Assembly (NCBI GenBank): GCA_964564735.1
Contig: CAZMCH010000050.1
Coordinates: forward strand, 1-29,712
From: CAZMCH01 sp964564735
GTDB lineage: Bacteria > Poribacteria > DTPJ01
DNA: 29,712 bases
Reading direction: 5' to 3'
Both the position numbers and the translations under genes were made by a program. Numbering within the stretch: the first letter of the stretch is position 1; each line of letters starts with the position of its first letter. The notes under the pieces are model-generated. The model did not search any database. It was given only the letters and a program-made list of their open reading frames with translations, and was not told the origin of the DNA. Below are positions 1-8,316 of the stretch, piece after piece.

Positions 1-155
1 GATACTTTGTGTTTTAGTGTCTTTGTGGTTCATTCTTATATCGAACTGACGTTAAATAAATAATTTGGTTGACCATTAGTTTTTATTTCCATCCTAGAAG
101 TCTGGGCTACAAGTAGTATATAAAAGTATAATTAAAATGGTGTTATCTTGATAAT
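1..155. other. Upstream gap with repeat remnants
   Basis: This short non-coding stretch precedes the secreted repeat protein. Its first ~35 bases read like a GTGTCTTTGTGGTTCATTC-type interspersed repeat that I have seen in other environmental bacterial genomes (family knowledge, not verified here). Positions 85-112 carry a diverged copy of the palindromic core that also lies inside the two 122-bp elements further on. A TATAAT sits at 127-132, but no acceptable -35 lies 16-18 bases upstream, so I do not call a promoter. Confidence 0.5.
85..112 (+). repeat. Diverged 28-bp palindromic core repeat
   Basis: These 28 bases match 25 of 28 positions of the core of the 122-bp elements (17013-17040 and 27457-27484), including the uninterrupted CTGGGCTACAA end. 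The three mismatches damage the CCAGCCT/AGGCTGG stem seen in the intact copies. None of the terminal inverted repeats of the 122-bp element are present here. The core is therefore probably an independent interspersed repeat that also occurs inside the mobile element. Confidence 0.6.
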
Positions 156-170
156 GTGAAAGGTAAAAAG

Positions 171-3170
171 ATGCTAAAAAGGAAAATAACATTATTTGTT
201 TTGTCAATAATTGCTCAATTGGTAGCATTATCGTTGCCAATATTTGCTCAATGCACTATTACCTTTATTCCAGAGGCTGTTGGACATGGATCAATAGAGC
301 CTTCACAACCTATAACGCTTAATCCTGATGATTGTGTGCTTTTTAAATTTAGGGCGGAAGACGGATATAAAGTTTGTGATGTCAGGCTTGTTGATGCCCG
401 TTCTGGCGTTGAATCAGACGGAGCTGTAATAGATACTTTTAATTATTGTCACGATATACCTTGTGATGAAATGCCATATCAAGATTGGCGAATAATATTA
501 AGGGTTCATTTTTGTCCATTTGATATAAAAACAAAGACAAATATAGGTGGAAGTATTTCGCCATCAGGTATTGTAAAGGCTGATTATATGTCCTGCCAAA
601 AATTTACGATAACGTCTGATCCATGCTGGCATATTAAAGACATATTGTTAGATGGTGTATCGATAATGAAATCCGTTACATTTACAGGCAAAAACGCCCA
701 ATATGAAATTTGCAATATAAAAGCGGACCATGAAATTGAGGTAATATTTGATAAAGATATTTGTTATGTGGATGTTGGCATTAGCAATGGCGGAAGAATA
801 GAACCATGGGGGCAGGTATCAGTAATTTGCGGAGAAAAAAAGACATTTAAGATTATACCAGATAAATGCTATGAAATTGTTGATGTGCTTGTAGATGGTA
901 AATCCGTTGGTGCGGAATCGGAATATGAGTTTTCATGTGAAGACTGTGGAAATAATCAATGTCAACATACTATAATGGCAAAATTTGAGAAGCCATCTTG
1001 TAAAATAGATGCTTCTTCAACAGGACCTGGCAGAATCGTTATGCTCAGCGATATAAACCCGCTATGTGGTGATAGAATAAGATTTAAGATGATTCCTGAT
1101 GATTGTTGCTATATAAAAGATGTAATAGTAAATGATAAATCCATTGGCGGAGTTATGGATTATGAAGATATATGTCGAGGCGGTGATTTCTCGATAAAGG
1201 CTATTTTTGAAAAGTCTCAATATACGATAAAATCTTCTTCAGAAACTGGAGGCAGAATTGAGCCATCAGGAGAAACAAATGTAGAATGTGGTGCTAATAT
1301 AAGCCTGACTATTATTCCAGATGATTGCTATATAATCAAGAATGTTGTTATAGATGGGACATCAGCAGGGGCAATAAATTCCTATGAATTTAAGAATATA
1401 CGCTCAAATCATTCAATAGAGGCAAGATTTGAAAAGATTTCATACAAGATTATTGCTATATCGGAAGGTAATGGGAAAATTGAACCTTCTGGAGAAATAA
1501 TATTGAATTGTGGGGAAAGCCAGAAATTTATATTGACTCCGCTTGAATGTAGCAAGATAAAAGAGGTCATTATAGATGGTCAATCAGCCAATATTGCCAA
1601 TGATTATATATTTGATGATGTAAGGGATAATCATGTTATAAGGGTGGTATTTGAATCAGAGAAACCAATTATTAAAGCTATAACAGGAACAGGAGGAAAT
1701 ATTCTACCTTCTGGTTTAGTGCCACTGAATTGCAGAGACAGTATGACATTTTATATAAATTCTGATCCATCTTATATAATCTGGGATGTAAAAGTTGATG
1801 GTAAGTCTGTGGGTGCAGTTATGGAATATAAGTTTGATACAGTAATTGAAAATCATGAAATAGAGGCGGTTTTTAAGAAAATTCATAATATAGTGGCAAA
1901 AAATTCACTTAATGGAAAGATTACTCCATCTGGAAATATTAAAATAATGGATGGCGAGAACTATACATTTAGGATAGAACCTGATCTCTGTTATGAAATA
2001 TCAGATGTTATGGTTGATGGGGTTTCTGTTGGTGTAGTTAATGAATATGTGTTTTATAATGTAGCATCTGATCATAATATAGAAGCGAAATTTGTTAAAA
2101 AATCTTATATAATAAATGCCTTTGCAGATGATAATGGCAAAATTGAGCCAAATGGCGATGTTATAGTCGGTTGTAATGAAGATCAATTATTCGCAATAAC
2201 GCCAAATGATTGTTATCGTGTCAAAGATGTTCTTGTTGATGGGAAGTCGATAGGTGTGGTTGAGTTTTATAAATTCACTGCGGTAAATGAAAGCCATACA
2301 ATATCAGCGATTTTTGAGAAAAACCAATATATTATTGATGCCTTATCGGAAACTGGCGGAAAAATAGAACCATCAGGCAAAATTAATGTATTATGTGGAG
2401 AAAGCATAAAATTTACTATAAAGCCAGATGATTGCTATATGATAAAGGATGTTATTATAGGTGATAAATCCATCGGTGCTATAAATGAATATGAATTTGC
2501 AGATGTAAAATCAGATCAGACAATAAAGGCTATATTTGAGAAGATTCAATATATTATTGTGGCATCGGTAGAAGAAAACGGAAATATCGATCCTTCTGGT
2601 GAGATTAAAATATCATGTGGAGATGAAGCAAAATTCACAATAAAGTCAAATGACGGATACCTGATTGATGACGTTATCATCGATGGGAAATCAATTTCTA
2701 TTGAACCAGACAAGGAAATTTTTGCCTATACTTTTGATAAAGTGGATTCTGATCATAAAATATCAGCTAAATTTAAGGAAAAGAAGATCACAGCAGTAGA
2801 ATCTTATAAAGACAAGATTTTGCCATTTGGTAAGGTCAAAACCGAAAATAATGGTTATATTGGAGAGAGATTACCTACTGTAAATGAACTATTGCAGAAT
2901 TATCCAAACCCATTTAATCCAGAAACATGGATACCTTATTCATTAGTTAATGCTTCTGATGTCAGTATAAAAGTATACGATAGCAAGGGATGTATGATTA
3001 GATTAATAGACATAGGCTATAAAGAAGCTGGATTCTATGTAAGCAAAGACAAATCTGCTTATTGGGATGGTAAAAATGATTTTGGAGAGGAAGTCAGTAG
3101 CGGGATATATTTCTATATAATCCAAGCAGGTGATTTCTTTGGGATAAAAAAGATGCTTATACAAAGGTAG
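171..3170 (+). CDS. Secreted multi-repeat (InlB-B-like) protein with FlgD-like/T9SS-type tail
   Basis: This is a 999-residue exported protein of unknown binding target. Residues 1-26 form a type I signal peptide (MLKRK, hydrophobic core, probable cleavage after LPIFA). Residues 28 to about 880 hold some eleven tandem repeats of about 74 residues. The consensus is G.IEPSG, then CG, F.I.PDDCY.IKDV, VDGKSVGA, H.I.A.FEK, resembling the divergent InlB B-repeat / 'bacterial repeat' family. Most repeats carry one Cys before and one after the F.I.P strand, so a disulfide per repeat is plausible. Residues ~907-999 are a FlgD-like Ig domain opening with LLQNYPNPFNPETWIPY, annotated elsewhere as a T9SS type A sorting domain. 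I chose the ATG at 171 over the GTG at 156 because GAAAGG (158-163) is spaced 7 bases from it and the signal peptide then begins correctly. Likely a surface adhesin or structural protein; that role is inference. Confidence 0.88.
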   Translation: MLKRKITLFVLSIIAQLVALSLPIFAQCTITFIPEAVGHGSIEPSQPITLNPDDCVLFKFRAEDGYKVCDVRLVDARSGVESDGAVIDTFNYCHDIPCDEMPYQDWRIILRVHFCPFDIKTKTNIGGSISPSGIVKADYMSCQKFTITSDPCWHIKDILLDGVSIMKSVTFTGKNAQYEICNIKADHEIEVIFDKDICYVDVGISNGGRIEPWGQVSVICGEKKTFKIIPDKCYEIVDVLVDGKSVGAESEYEFSCEDCGNNQCQHTIMAKFEKPSCKIDASSTGPGRIVMLSDINPLCGDRIRFKMIPDDCCYIKDVIVNDKSIGGVMDYEDICRGGDFSIKAIFEKSQYTIKSSSETGGRIEPSGETNVECGANISLTIIPDDCYIIKNVVIDGTSAGAINSYEFKNIRSNHSIEARFEKISYKIIAISEGNGKIEPSGEIILNCGESQKFILTPLECSKIKEVIIDGQSANIANDYIFDDVRDNHVIRVVFESEKPIIKAITGTGGNILPSGLVPLNCRDSMTFYINSDPSYIIWDVKVDGKSVGAVMEYKFDTVIENHEIEAVFKKIHNIVAKNSLNGKITPSGNIKIMDGENYTFRIEPDLCYEISDVMVDGVSVGVVNEYVFYNVASDHNIEAKFVKKSYIINAFADDNGKIEPNGDVIVGCNEDQLFAITPNDCYRVKDVLVDGKSIGVVEFYKFTAVNESHTISAIFEKNQYIIDALSETGGKIEPSGKINVLCGESIKFTIKPDDCYMIKDVIIGDKSIGAINEYEFADVKSDQTIKAIFEKIQYIIVASVEENGNIDPSGEIKISCGDEAKFTIKSNDGYLIDDVIIDGKSISIEPDKEIFAYTFDKVDSDHKISAKFKEKKITAVESYKDKILPFGKVKTENNGYIGERLPTVNELLQNYPNPFNPETWIPYSLVNASDVSIKVYDSKGCMIRLIDIGYKEAGFYVSKDKSAYWDGKNDFGEEVSSGIYFYIIQAGDFFGIKKMLIQR

Positions 3171-3183
3171 AATTAAGAGAATA

Positions 3184-3236
3184 ATAGCCGTAAGTTTTAT
3201 ATTCACATAAAAACATGCCTATAAAATTATGGCTAT
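3184..3236. terminator. Possible stem-loop between convergent genes
   Basis: ATAGCC (3184-3189) can pair with GGCTAT (3231-3236), enclosing a second AT-rich helix (GTTTTAT with ATAAAAAC). It sits between the convergent ends of the repeat protein and the chitosanase, where a bidirectional terminator would be expected. There is no clean U-run directly after either arm, so the call is weak. Confidence 0.25.
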
Positions 3237-3272
3237 AAATATCAGTTTTTATATCTATGTTCTACTATCACA

Positions 3273-3959
3273 TCAGACAGGAAAAACCTTCACCCCATTT
3301 GCGTCAATTGGCACTTGTGACAGATCCCAATTATTCCTTTGTATTTCACCCATCAAAACCTTTGTTCTATAGCTTGATTTGCGAACAGGCTCTCTATGGT
3401 GCGATTTTAGCCATTCATTCCTTGCTTTTACATAAGCGGTAGTCCAAGCCTTTTCATCGCCCCCGAGGTTTGGTGGATTTTCTGAGAATTTTTGCCTTAT
3501 TGTCCATAATATTGATCCACTATGAATAAATGAATCATAGATCACAAGCCCTGACAGCGGAAGAACAAACTTATGATCATCCGCCCATTTCATTGCTGGA
3601 ATAAAATATCGCTTTTCGAAAAAGCTATCTTGGGTTTGCTTCATTATTGGGTCTTCACGACCTGCGCTTCGGAGAAGTTGCTTGAATTCTGTATTGTCAG
3701 TTAGAGGAGTACTACCCACTTGATCAGCAAATTCAGACATTTGATTGCTGTATTTGCCATTCGCATCTACATACATCCTAACCAATTCTCTCAGATTTCC
3801 ATATTCTGTAGTCTGAGATCTTCCATAGGTGATTTGACGTATGTCATGGGGTCCATCATTGTAAATCGATATGACGCCATAATTCCCATCAGCCTTACCA
3901 GTTTCAAAAGCATTAATGACTCGCTCAATTATTGATTTTTGATTTTTTGTCAGTTTCAT
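3273..3959 (-). CDS. GH46-like chitosanase (lysozyme superfamily)
   Basis: This is a 228-residue protein resembling GH46 chitosanases, which hydrolyse beta-1,4 links of chitosan. Visible family features are the N-terminal helix with a candidate acid Glu19 (NAFETG), the ITYGRSQTTEYGNL segment matching the family's GRGYT region, LRELVRMYV, and the LVIYDSFIHSG helix. There is no signal peptide, which is odd for an enzyme acting on an external polymer. The residue before GR is Tyr45, where the well-studied Streptomyces N174 enzyme has its catalytic Asp40; Asp35 or Asp39 in an inserted loop might substitute. The start is the ATG at 3959, preceded on the minus strand by GGGAGG. An upstream in-frame Met at 4022 lacks such a site and its 21 extra residues look non-coding. 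It is the only minus-strand gene in the window and is divergent from zwf. Confidence 0.7.
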   Translation of the reverse strand: MKLTKNQKSIIERVINAFETGKADGNYGVISIYNDGPHDIRQITYGRSQTTEYGNLRELVRMYVDANGKYSNQMSEFADQVGSTPLTDNTEFKQLLRSAGREDPIMKQTQDSFFEKRYFIPAMKWADDHKFVLPLSGLVIYDSFIHSGSILWTIRQKFSENPPNLGGDEKAWTTAYVKARNEWLKSHHREPVRKSSYRTKVLMGEIQRNNWDLSQVPIDANGVKVFPV

Positions 3960-3994
3960 AGATGCCTCCCTCTTTATGTCATCATCATTGACCT

Positions 3995-4023
3995 TTGACA
4001 AAGTTAATAAAAGATAATACAAT
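3995..4023 (+). promoter_or_regulatory. sigma70-type promoter for zwf
   Basis: TTGACA (3995-4000), a 17-bp spacer and TACAAT (4018-4023) form a near-consensus sigma70 promoter. It predicts transcription from about 4030 and a leader of about 55 bases before the zwf ATG. No other promoter this good is visible before 13018, so it may serve the whole zwf-to-alcohol-dehydrogenase run. Confidence 0.75.
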
Positions 4024-4084
4024 AAACACTACAGAAACCTTACTTGTAATATAAACCATTTATACAGAAAGTCAAGGATAGTTT

Positions 4085-5641
4085 ATGCAAATAAATGATA
4101 ATATTATTGATGATGATTTTGATGTTCGAGGCGGATTTTGCACAGAATTGCGTCCTGACCCTTGTGGAATAATTATATTCGGTGCTTCTGGAGACCTTAC
4201 TTTCAGGAAACTAATCCCTTCTTTATTCAGTCTATATAAAAGGGAACTGATGCCCAAAAATTTTTATGTATTGGGTTGCGCAAGGACGGATATGACTGAT
4301 GAGGAATTTCGTAATAAGTCTTTAGCATCAATAATAAAAAAGTCTTCTGATATAGATCAAAATAAGCTAAATGACTTTATAAACAGATTCACATATATAT
4401 CTGGCGATTATTCTGATTCAGAAACATATCTACGCCTTTCAAAGAGGTTAGAAGAAGTTGATAACTTATATTTAACAGAAGCCAATCATCTGTTTTATCT
4501 TGCCATAACACCTGACCTTTATTGTAAAATCGTCAATATGTTAGGTTCTGTAGGATTGATAACAGAATCAAGAGATGATAAAAGATGTGTTCATGTTGTC
4601 TTTGAAAAACCATTTGGACGTGATCTTGAGAGCGCATTATCACTGGATAGAGAACTTCACCATGTCTTAACAGAAGATCAGATATATCGGATAGATCATT
4701 ATTTGGGTAAGGAAACTGTTCAGAATATATTGATGTTCAGGTTTGCAAATGCAATCTTTGAGCCAATTTGGAATCATAATTATATCGATCATGTTCAGAT
4801 AACAGTAGCAGAGACAATCGGTGTTGAACATCGTGCAGGATACTTTGAACGGGCAGGGCTTTTAAGAGATATGTTTCAGAATCATATATTGCAGATGCTC
4901 GCCCTTGTCGCAATGGAGCCTCCAATATCATTTAATTCAGATAGAGTTCGTGATGAAAGAGTCAAACTTTTGAGAGCCTTAAGGCGAATTCCGCTAGATA
5001 AACTCAATGATTATATCATCAGGGGACAATATATGTCTGGAATAATTGATGGTGAGAATGTTCCTAGTTATCGTGATGAAAAGAATGTTGCAAAAGATTC
5101 GAGAATAGAAACTTTTGTATCTGCAAAGCTGTTTATTGGTAATTGGCGTTGGCAGGGAGTTCCTTTTTATGTAAGGACAGGAAAACGCCTTGCACAAAAA
5201 GTAAGTGAAATTGTGATAGTGTTTAAGAGAGTTCCATATTCAATGTTTTCGCCTTTACCGCCAGAATCACTTTCGCCAAACGTGCTTGTTTTAAATGTTC
5301 AACCTGAAGAAGGCATGGCATTAACGATCCAAGCAAAACAGCCCGGTGCAAAGCTTTGTATGAATTCATTGACGCTGGATTTTCGCTATAAAGATGTTTT
5401 TGGTGCAGAAATGCCTGACGCCTATGAACGACTGCTTCTTGATTGCATGTTAGGCGATCAGACATTATTTTGGCGAAGCGATGACGTTGAAGCAACATGG
5501 GCTTTTGTAACACCAATTCTCGATAAATGGGGACTTGATCCTGAGTGTTGCCCACTTGCATTTTACAAATCTGGTTCTTGGGGTCCTGACGAAGCAAAAG
5601 AATTAATTAAAAGGGATGGACGGGAATGGCGAATAAACTGA
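4085..5641 (+). CDS. zwf: Glucose-6-phosphate 1-dehydrogenase
   Basis: The enzyme oxidises glucose-6-phosphate to 6-phosphogluconolactone with NADP (or NAD), entering the oxidative pentose phosphate or Entner-Doudoroff route in the cytoplasm. The 518-residue product has the full family length. It shows the nucleotide-binding GASGDL (33-38), EKPFG (174-178) and the substrate/active-site signature RIDHYLGKE (202-210), followed by the C-terminal domain with VRTGKRL. The start is ATG 4085 with a weak AAGGAT upstream. Its last 16 bases overlap the start of the following gene, suggesting translational coupling. No pgl, gnd, edd or tal gene is nearby, so it does not sit in a classical pathway operon. 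Identification is secure. Confidence 0.97.
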   Translation: MQINDNIIDDDFDVRGGFCTELRPDPCGIIIFGASGDLTFRKLIPSLFSLYKRELMPKNFYVLGCARTDMTDEEFRNKSLASIIKKSSDIDQNKLNDFINRFTYISGDYSDSETYLRLSKRLEEVDNLYLTEANHLFYLAITPDLYCKIVNMLGSVGLITESRDDKRCVHVVFEKPFGRDLESALSLDRELHHVLTEDQIYRIDHYLGKETVQNILMFRFANAIFEPIWNHNYIDHVQITVAETIGVEHRAGYFERAGLLRDMFQNHILQMLALVAMEPPISFNSDRVRDERVKLLRALRRIPLDKLNDYIIRGQYMSGIIDGENVPSYRDEKNVAKDSRIETFVSAKLFIGNWRWQGVPFYVRTGKRLAQKVSEIVIVFKRVPYSMFSPLPPESLSPNVLVLNVQPEEGMALTIQAKQPGAKLCMNSLTLDFRYKDVFGAEMPDAYERLLLDCMLGDQTLFWRSDDVEATWAFVTPILDKWGLDPECCPLAFYKSGSWGPDEAKELIKRDGREWRIN

Positions 5642-8304
5642 TAAAGACTGTTTTTATATTTATTTTCCTTTTTTTACCATCGTTTTCTGCATTATCTTGG
5701 GAAGTTATAAAGACCGATTATTTCACTGTTTTTTATGAAAAGGGATATGAAAAACAAGCAAGGGAATTTCTTAATGCTTTGGAATATTATCGCCCAAAAG
5801 CAGAAAAGATCGTTGGCAATGGTGCAATGGGCGTTCCTATTGTAGTTGAAGATATTGGCACTATTGCAAATGGAATGACTGATCCCATAAACAATCGCAT
5901 ATTCTTGTATACATACAAGCCATCAGCAAAAAGTCTTGGCACTTCGCTAGAAAGCTGGGAAACAGATGTCGGCATACATGAATATATACATTTGCTTCAC
6001 ATGAGAAAGGCAAATGGATTCATGGGTGCTTTAAGTTCAATATTCGGCAATTATTTTATACCAAATATTTATTCTTTTGGTTGGATTGTAGAGGGAATAA
6101 CCGTATATACAGAATCGCAGATTACGCCATATCAGGGAAGGCTTAACGATGGATATTATGATTCTTATATTGCAACTCGTGTAAAAGATGGCAGATTTCC
6201 ATCTATATTAGAGGCGCACTATTCACCAATAGCTTATCCTTATTATGATGGAATATATAATTATGGTGGAGTTTTTTTTGAATATCTATCAAAGACTTAT
6301 GGTGAAGATAAATTCGCTAGATTCTTTGATAATTACGGATCATCACTGCCTATATTTATGATTAACTATTCAGCAAAGCAAGTATATGGGAAATCATTTT
6401 CTGAGCTATGGAAAGAATGGAAAAAATACGAATCTGAACGATCCAAAGACTTTGTAATGGAAGGTGAAAGATTAACTAATAAAGGCTGGTATACATCCGA
6501 TTTGGTGTTATATAATGACAAGCTATATTACATAAGAACATATCTTGAAAAGACAGGTGCATTTGATTCTTATGTTTTGTCAGCTATTATACAGAGAGAT
6601 ATAAGAACAGGGAAAGAAGAGACTATAATCATAACAACATCAAGCTTTTTAACTCCATTTAAAATACATAATTGGAAAATATATTATACATTAGCAGAAA
6701 CAAAAATCGGATATGCAAATGTCAGTTATATGAAATATGGTTTTTATTCCATACTTCATGAAAGGGATATTGAAACAGGAAAAGATAAGGTTTTGTTAAA
6801 AGATGAAATCAGGGATTTTGATGTGATGCCTGATGGTAATATTATCTATTCAAGGGATAAAAAAGATAAATTTGGTTCTGAAATCATCAAATATGATGTA
6901 AATACAAAAGAAAAAAACACTCTATTTGATTCAGATTACATAGTTGATCGCATGGTAATAAATAATAATCGGGTTATTGTGTCATCAAGAAAAGACTGGG
7001 CTAATTATAGCCTATATATGCTTGATCTTGATAATGGAGATTTTATACCAATAGTTGATAATCCCAGATTTGAGGGTTTTCACTCGGTTTATGGAGATAA
7101 AATCTTCTGGACTGCGAACTATGGCGAGGTTTATTCTACCTATTGTTATGATATGTCATCAGACAAGACATATCGTATAACTCGAAATGGATATTCATCC
7201 TATCCTGTGTATGATGAAGCAAATAAAAAACTTTATCATATCGGTCTTAATTCTTATGGATACGATATTTATGCAAAAGATATAGAGTGGCATGAGGACA
7301 AAATACCCTTTGAGGTTGCGACAGTTCCGCCAAATTATACGATAGATGATAGCCTTATTCGCAAAGGAGGTTATCTTGATAATCTAAAAACGCTTTTTCC
7401 AAATTTGCGATTACCAAATTTTTATTATGATGAAGGTTCAAAAGAAAACGCCCTTGGGCTATTGATTTCTGGTCAAGATACACTTGGACATTTTCCCTAT
7501 AGTGCCGAATTATTATATGACTTCTCACAAAAAAAGCCTCTGTATAATATATCTTTTTCTGCAAATGTTTTAATGCCATTATCAACATCATTTACAGCAC
7601 GCAATATTGATAAAGAACAAGAATATGGTTTTGATATGAAATATCCGCTTTTACTTAGAATGAAGGGATTAACCGATCTTTATGTTGGATTATCGGCTAA
7701 AACTTATAATGAATCAAAAAATGAAAATATTAACAGAACTGAATTTAGTCCTTATGTCTCATCAGCTTTTACATTTCCAAAGACATCAATCAATCTAGGC
7801 TTTAAGACCTTTATCGAGAGAGAAAATATCAGATCAACAATAGATAGAAATGCTTTTGCTGTTAATCTAGGCATTGACAGATATATCAAAAAAAGCGCAT
7901 TACATATAAGAACAAAAGGGATATATGATCCTGACAGCACTTATGATCCGAAAGTTGATAATGAAAGTGATAGCTTATTTCCTGTGATACGGGGCTATGA
8001 CGATCCGATTGATGCAAAGATCGGTATGACAATCTCTGCTGATCTTACCTTCCCGATATTTCCATTGAGATTTGGCTTTTTTATTATTCCTTATATATTC
8101 TTTGAAGATGTTTGCGGTAGCCTTTTCTTTGATGCTTCTATTCCAAAAGATATAAAAAATCCACAGATGTCAACAGGTCTTGAATTACATATTGAGACAC
8201 ACGCTTTGATGTATCTGCCATTTGATTTTGGTATGAGATTCGTTGTTAATAGGGATAAAGACTTAAATATTGAACCATTTGCTAAGCTTGGTTTTTCTTT
8301 TTAG
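5626..8304 (+). CDS. Exported gluzincin peptidase / TolB-like propeller / Omp85-like barrel protein
   Basis: An 892-residue envelope protein with three parts. Residues 1-22 are a signal peptide. Residues ~25-270 form a peptidase-MA-like (M1/gluzincin) domain with zinc motif HEYIH (118-122) and a downstream Glu156 in WIVEG at the spacing expected of the third ligand. Residues ~285-570 contain repeated short beta units (IYYT, YSRD, YHIGLNSYGYDIY) typical of TolB/PD40 propellers. Residues ~610-892 are rich in amphipathic strands, carry an RGY motif (789-791) like the Omp85/bacterial surface antigen barrel, and end in Phe as outer-membrane barrels do. It starts inside the zwf 3' end. By family analogy it is an outer-membrane-anchored periplasmic protease or assembly factor; substrate unknown. 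Each domain is supported by motifs, but the barrel assignment is the least certain. Confidence 0.82.
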   Translation: MANKLIKTVFIFIFLFLPSFSALSWEVIKTDYFTVFYEKGYEKQAREFLNALEYYRPKAEKIVGNGAMGVPIVVEDIGTIANGMTDPINNRIFLYTYKPSAKSLGTSLESWETDVGIHEYIHLLHMRKANGFMGALSSIFGNYFIPNIYSFGWIVEGITVYTESQITPYQGRLNDGYYDSYIATRVKDGRFPSILEAHYSPIAYPYYDGIYNYGGVFFEYLSKTYGEDKFARFFDNYGSSLPIFMINYSAKQVYGKSFSELWKEWKKYESERSKDFVMEGERLTNKGWYTSDLVLYNDKLYYIRTYLEKTGAFDSYVLSAIIQRDIRTGKEETIIITTSSFLTPFKIHNWKIYYTLAETKIGYANVSYMKYGFYSILHERDIETGKDKVLLKDEIRDFDVMPDGNIIYSRDKKDKFGSEIIKYDVNTKEKNTLFDSDYIVDRMVINNNRVIVSSRKDWANYSLYMLDLDNGDFIPIVDNPRFEGFHSVYGDKIFWTANYGEVYSTYCYDMSSDKTYRITRNGYSSYPVYDEANKKLYHIGLNSYGYDIYAKDIEWHEDKIPFEVATVPPNYTIDDSLIRKGGYLDNLKTLFPNLRLPNFYYDEGSKENALGLLISGQDTLGHFPYSAELLYDFSQKKPLYNISFSANVLMPLSTSFTARNIDKEQEYGFDMKYPLLLRMKGLTDLYVGLSAKTYNESKNENINRTEFSPYVSSAFTFPKTSINLGFKTFIERENIRSTIDRNAFAVNLGIDRYIKKSALHIRTKGIYDPDSTYDPKVDNESDSLFPVIRGYDDPIDAKIGMTISADLTFPIFPLRFGFFIIPYIFFEDVCGSLFFDASIPKDIKNPQMSTGLELHIETHALMYLPFDFGMRFVVNRDKDLNIEPFAKLGFSF

Positions 8305-8316
8305 AGGAGTATTTTA

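Noticed and set aside
156..170. GTG start for the repeat protein, five residues upstream of the ATG at 171
   Set aside because: The GTG would lie within the GAAAGG ribosome-binding site that correctly spaces the ATG at 171.
171..3170. Lipoprotein signal in the repeat protein
   Set aside because: The cysteine at residue 28 is preceded by FAQ, which does not fit a lipobox; type I cleavage after IFA fits better.
3257..3442. Short plus-strand frame opposite the chitosanase
   Set aside because: Overlaps the 3' end of a real minus-strand gene and lacks a ribosome-binding site.
5223..5597. 124-residue minus-strand frame inside zwf
   Set aside because: Antisense to the C-terminal domain of a securely identified gene; no supporting signals.
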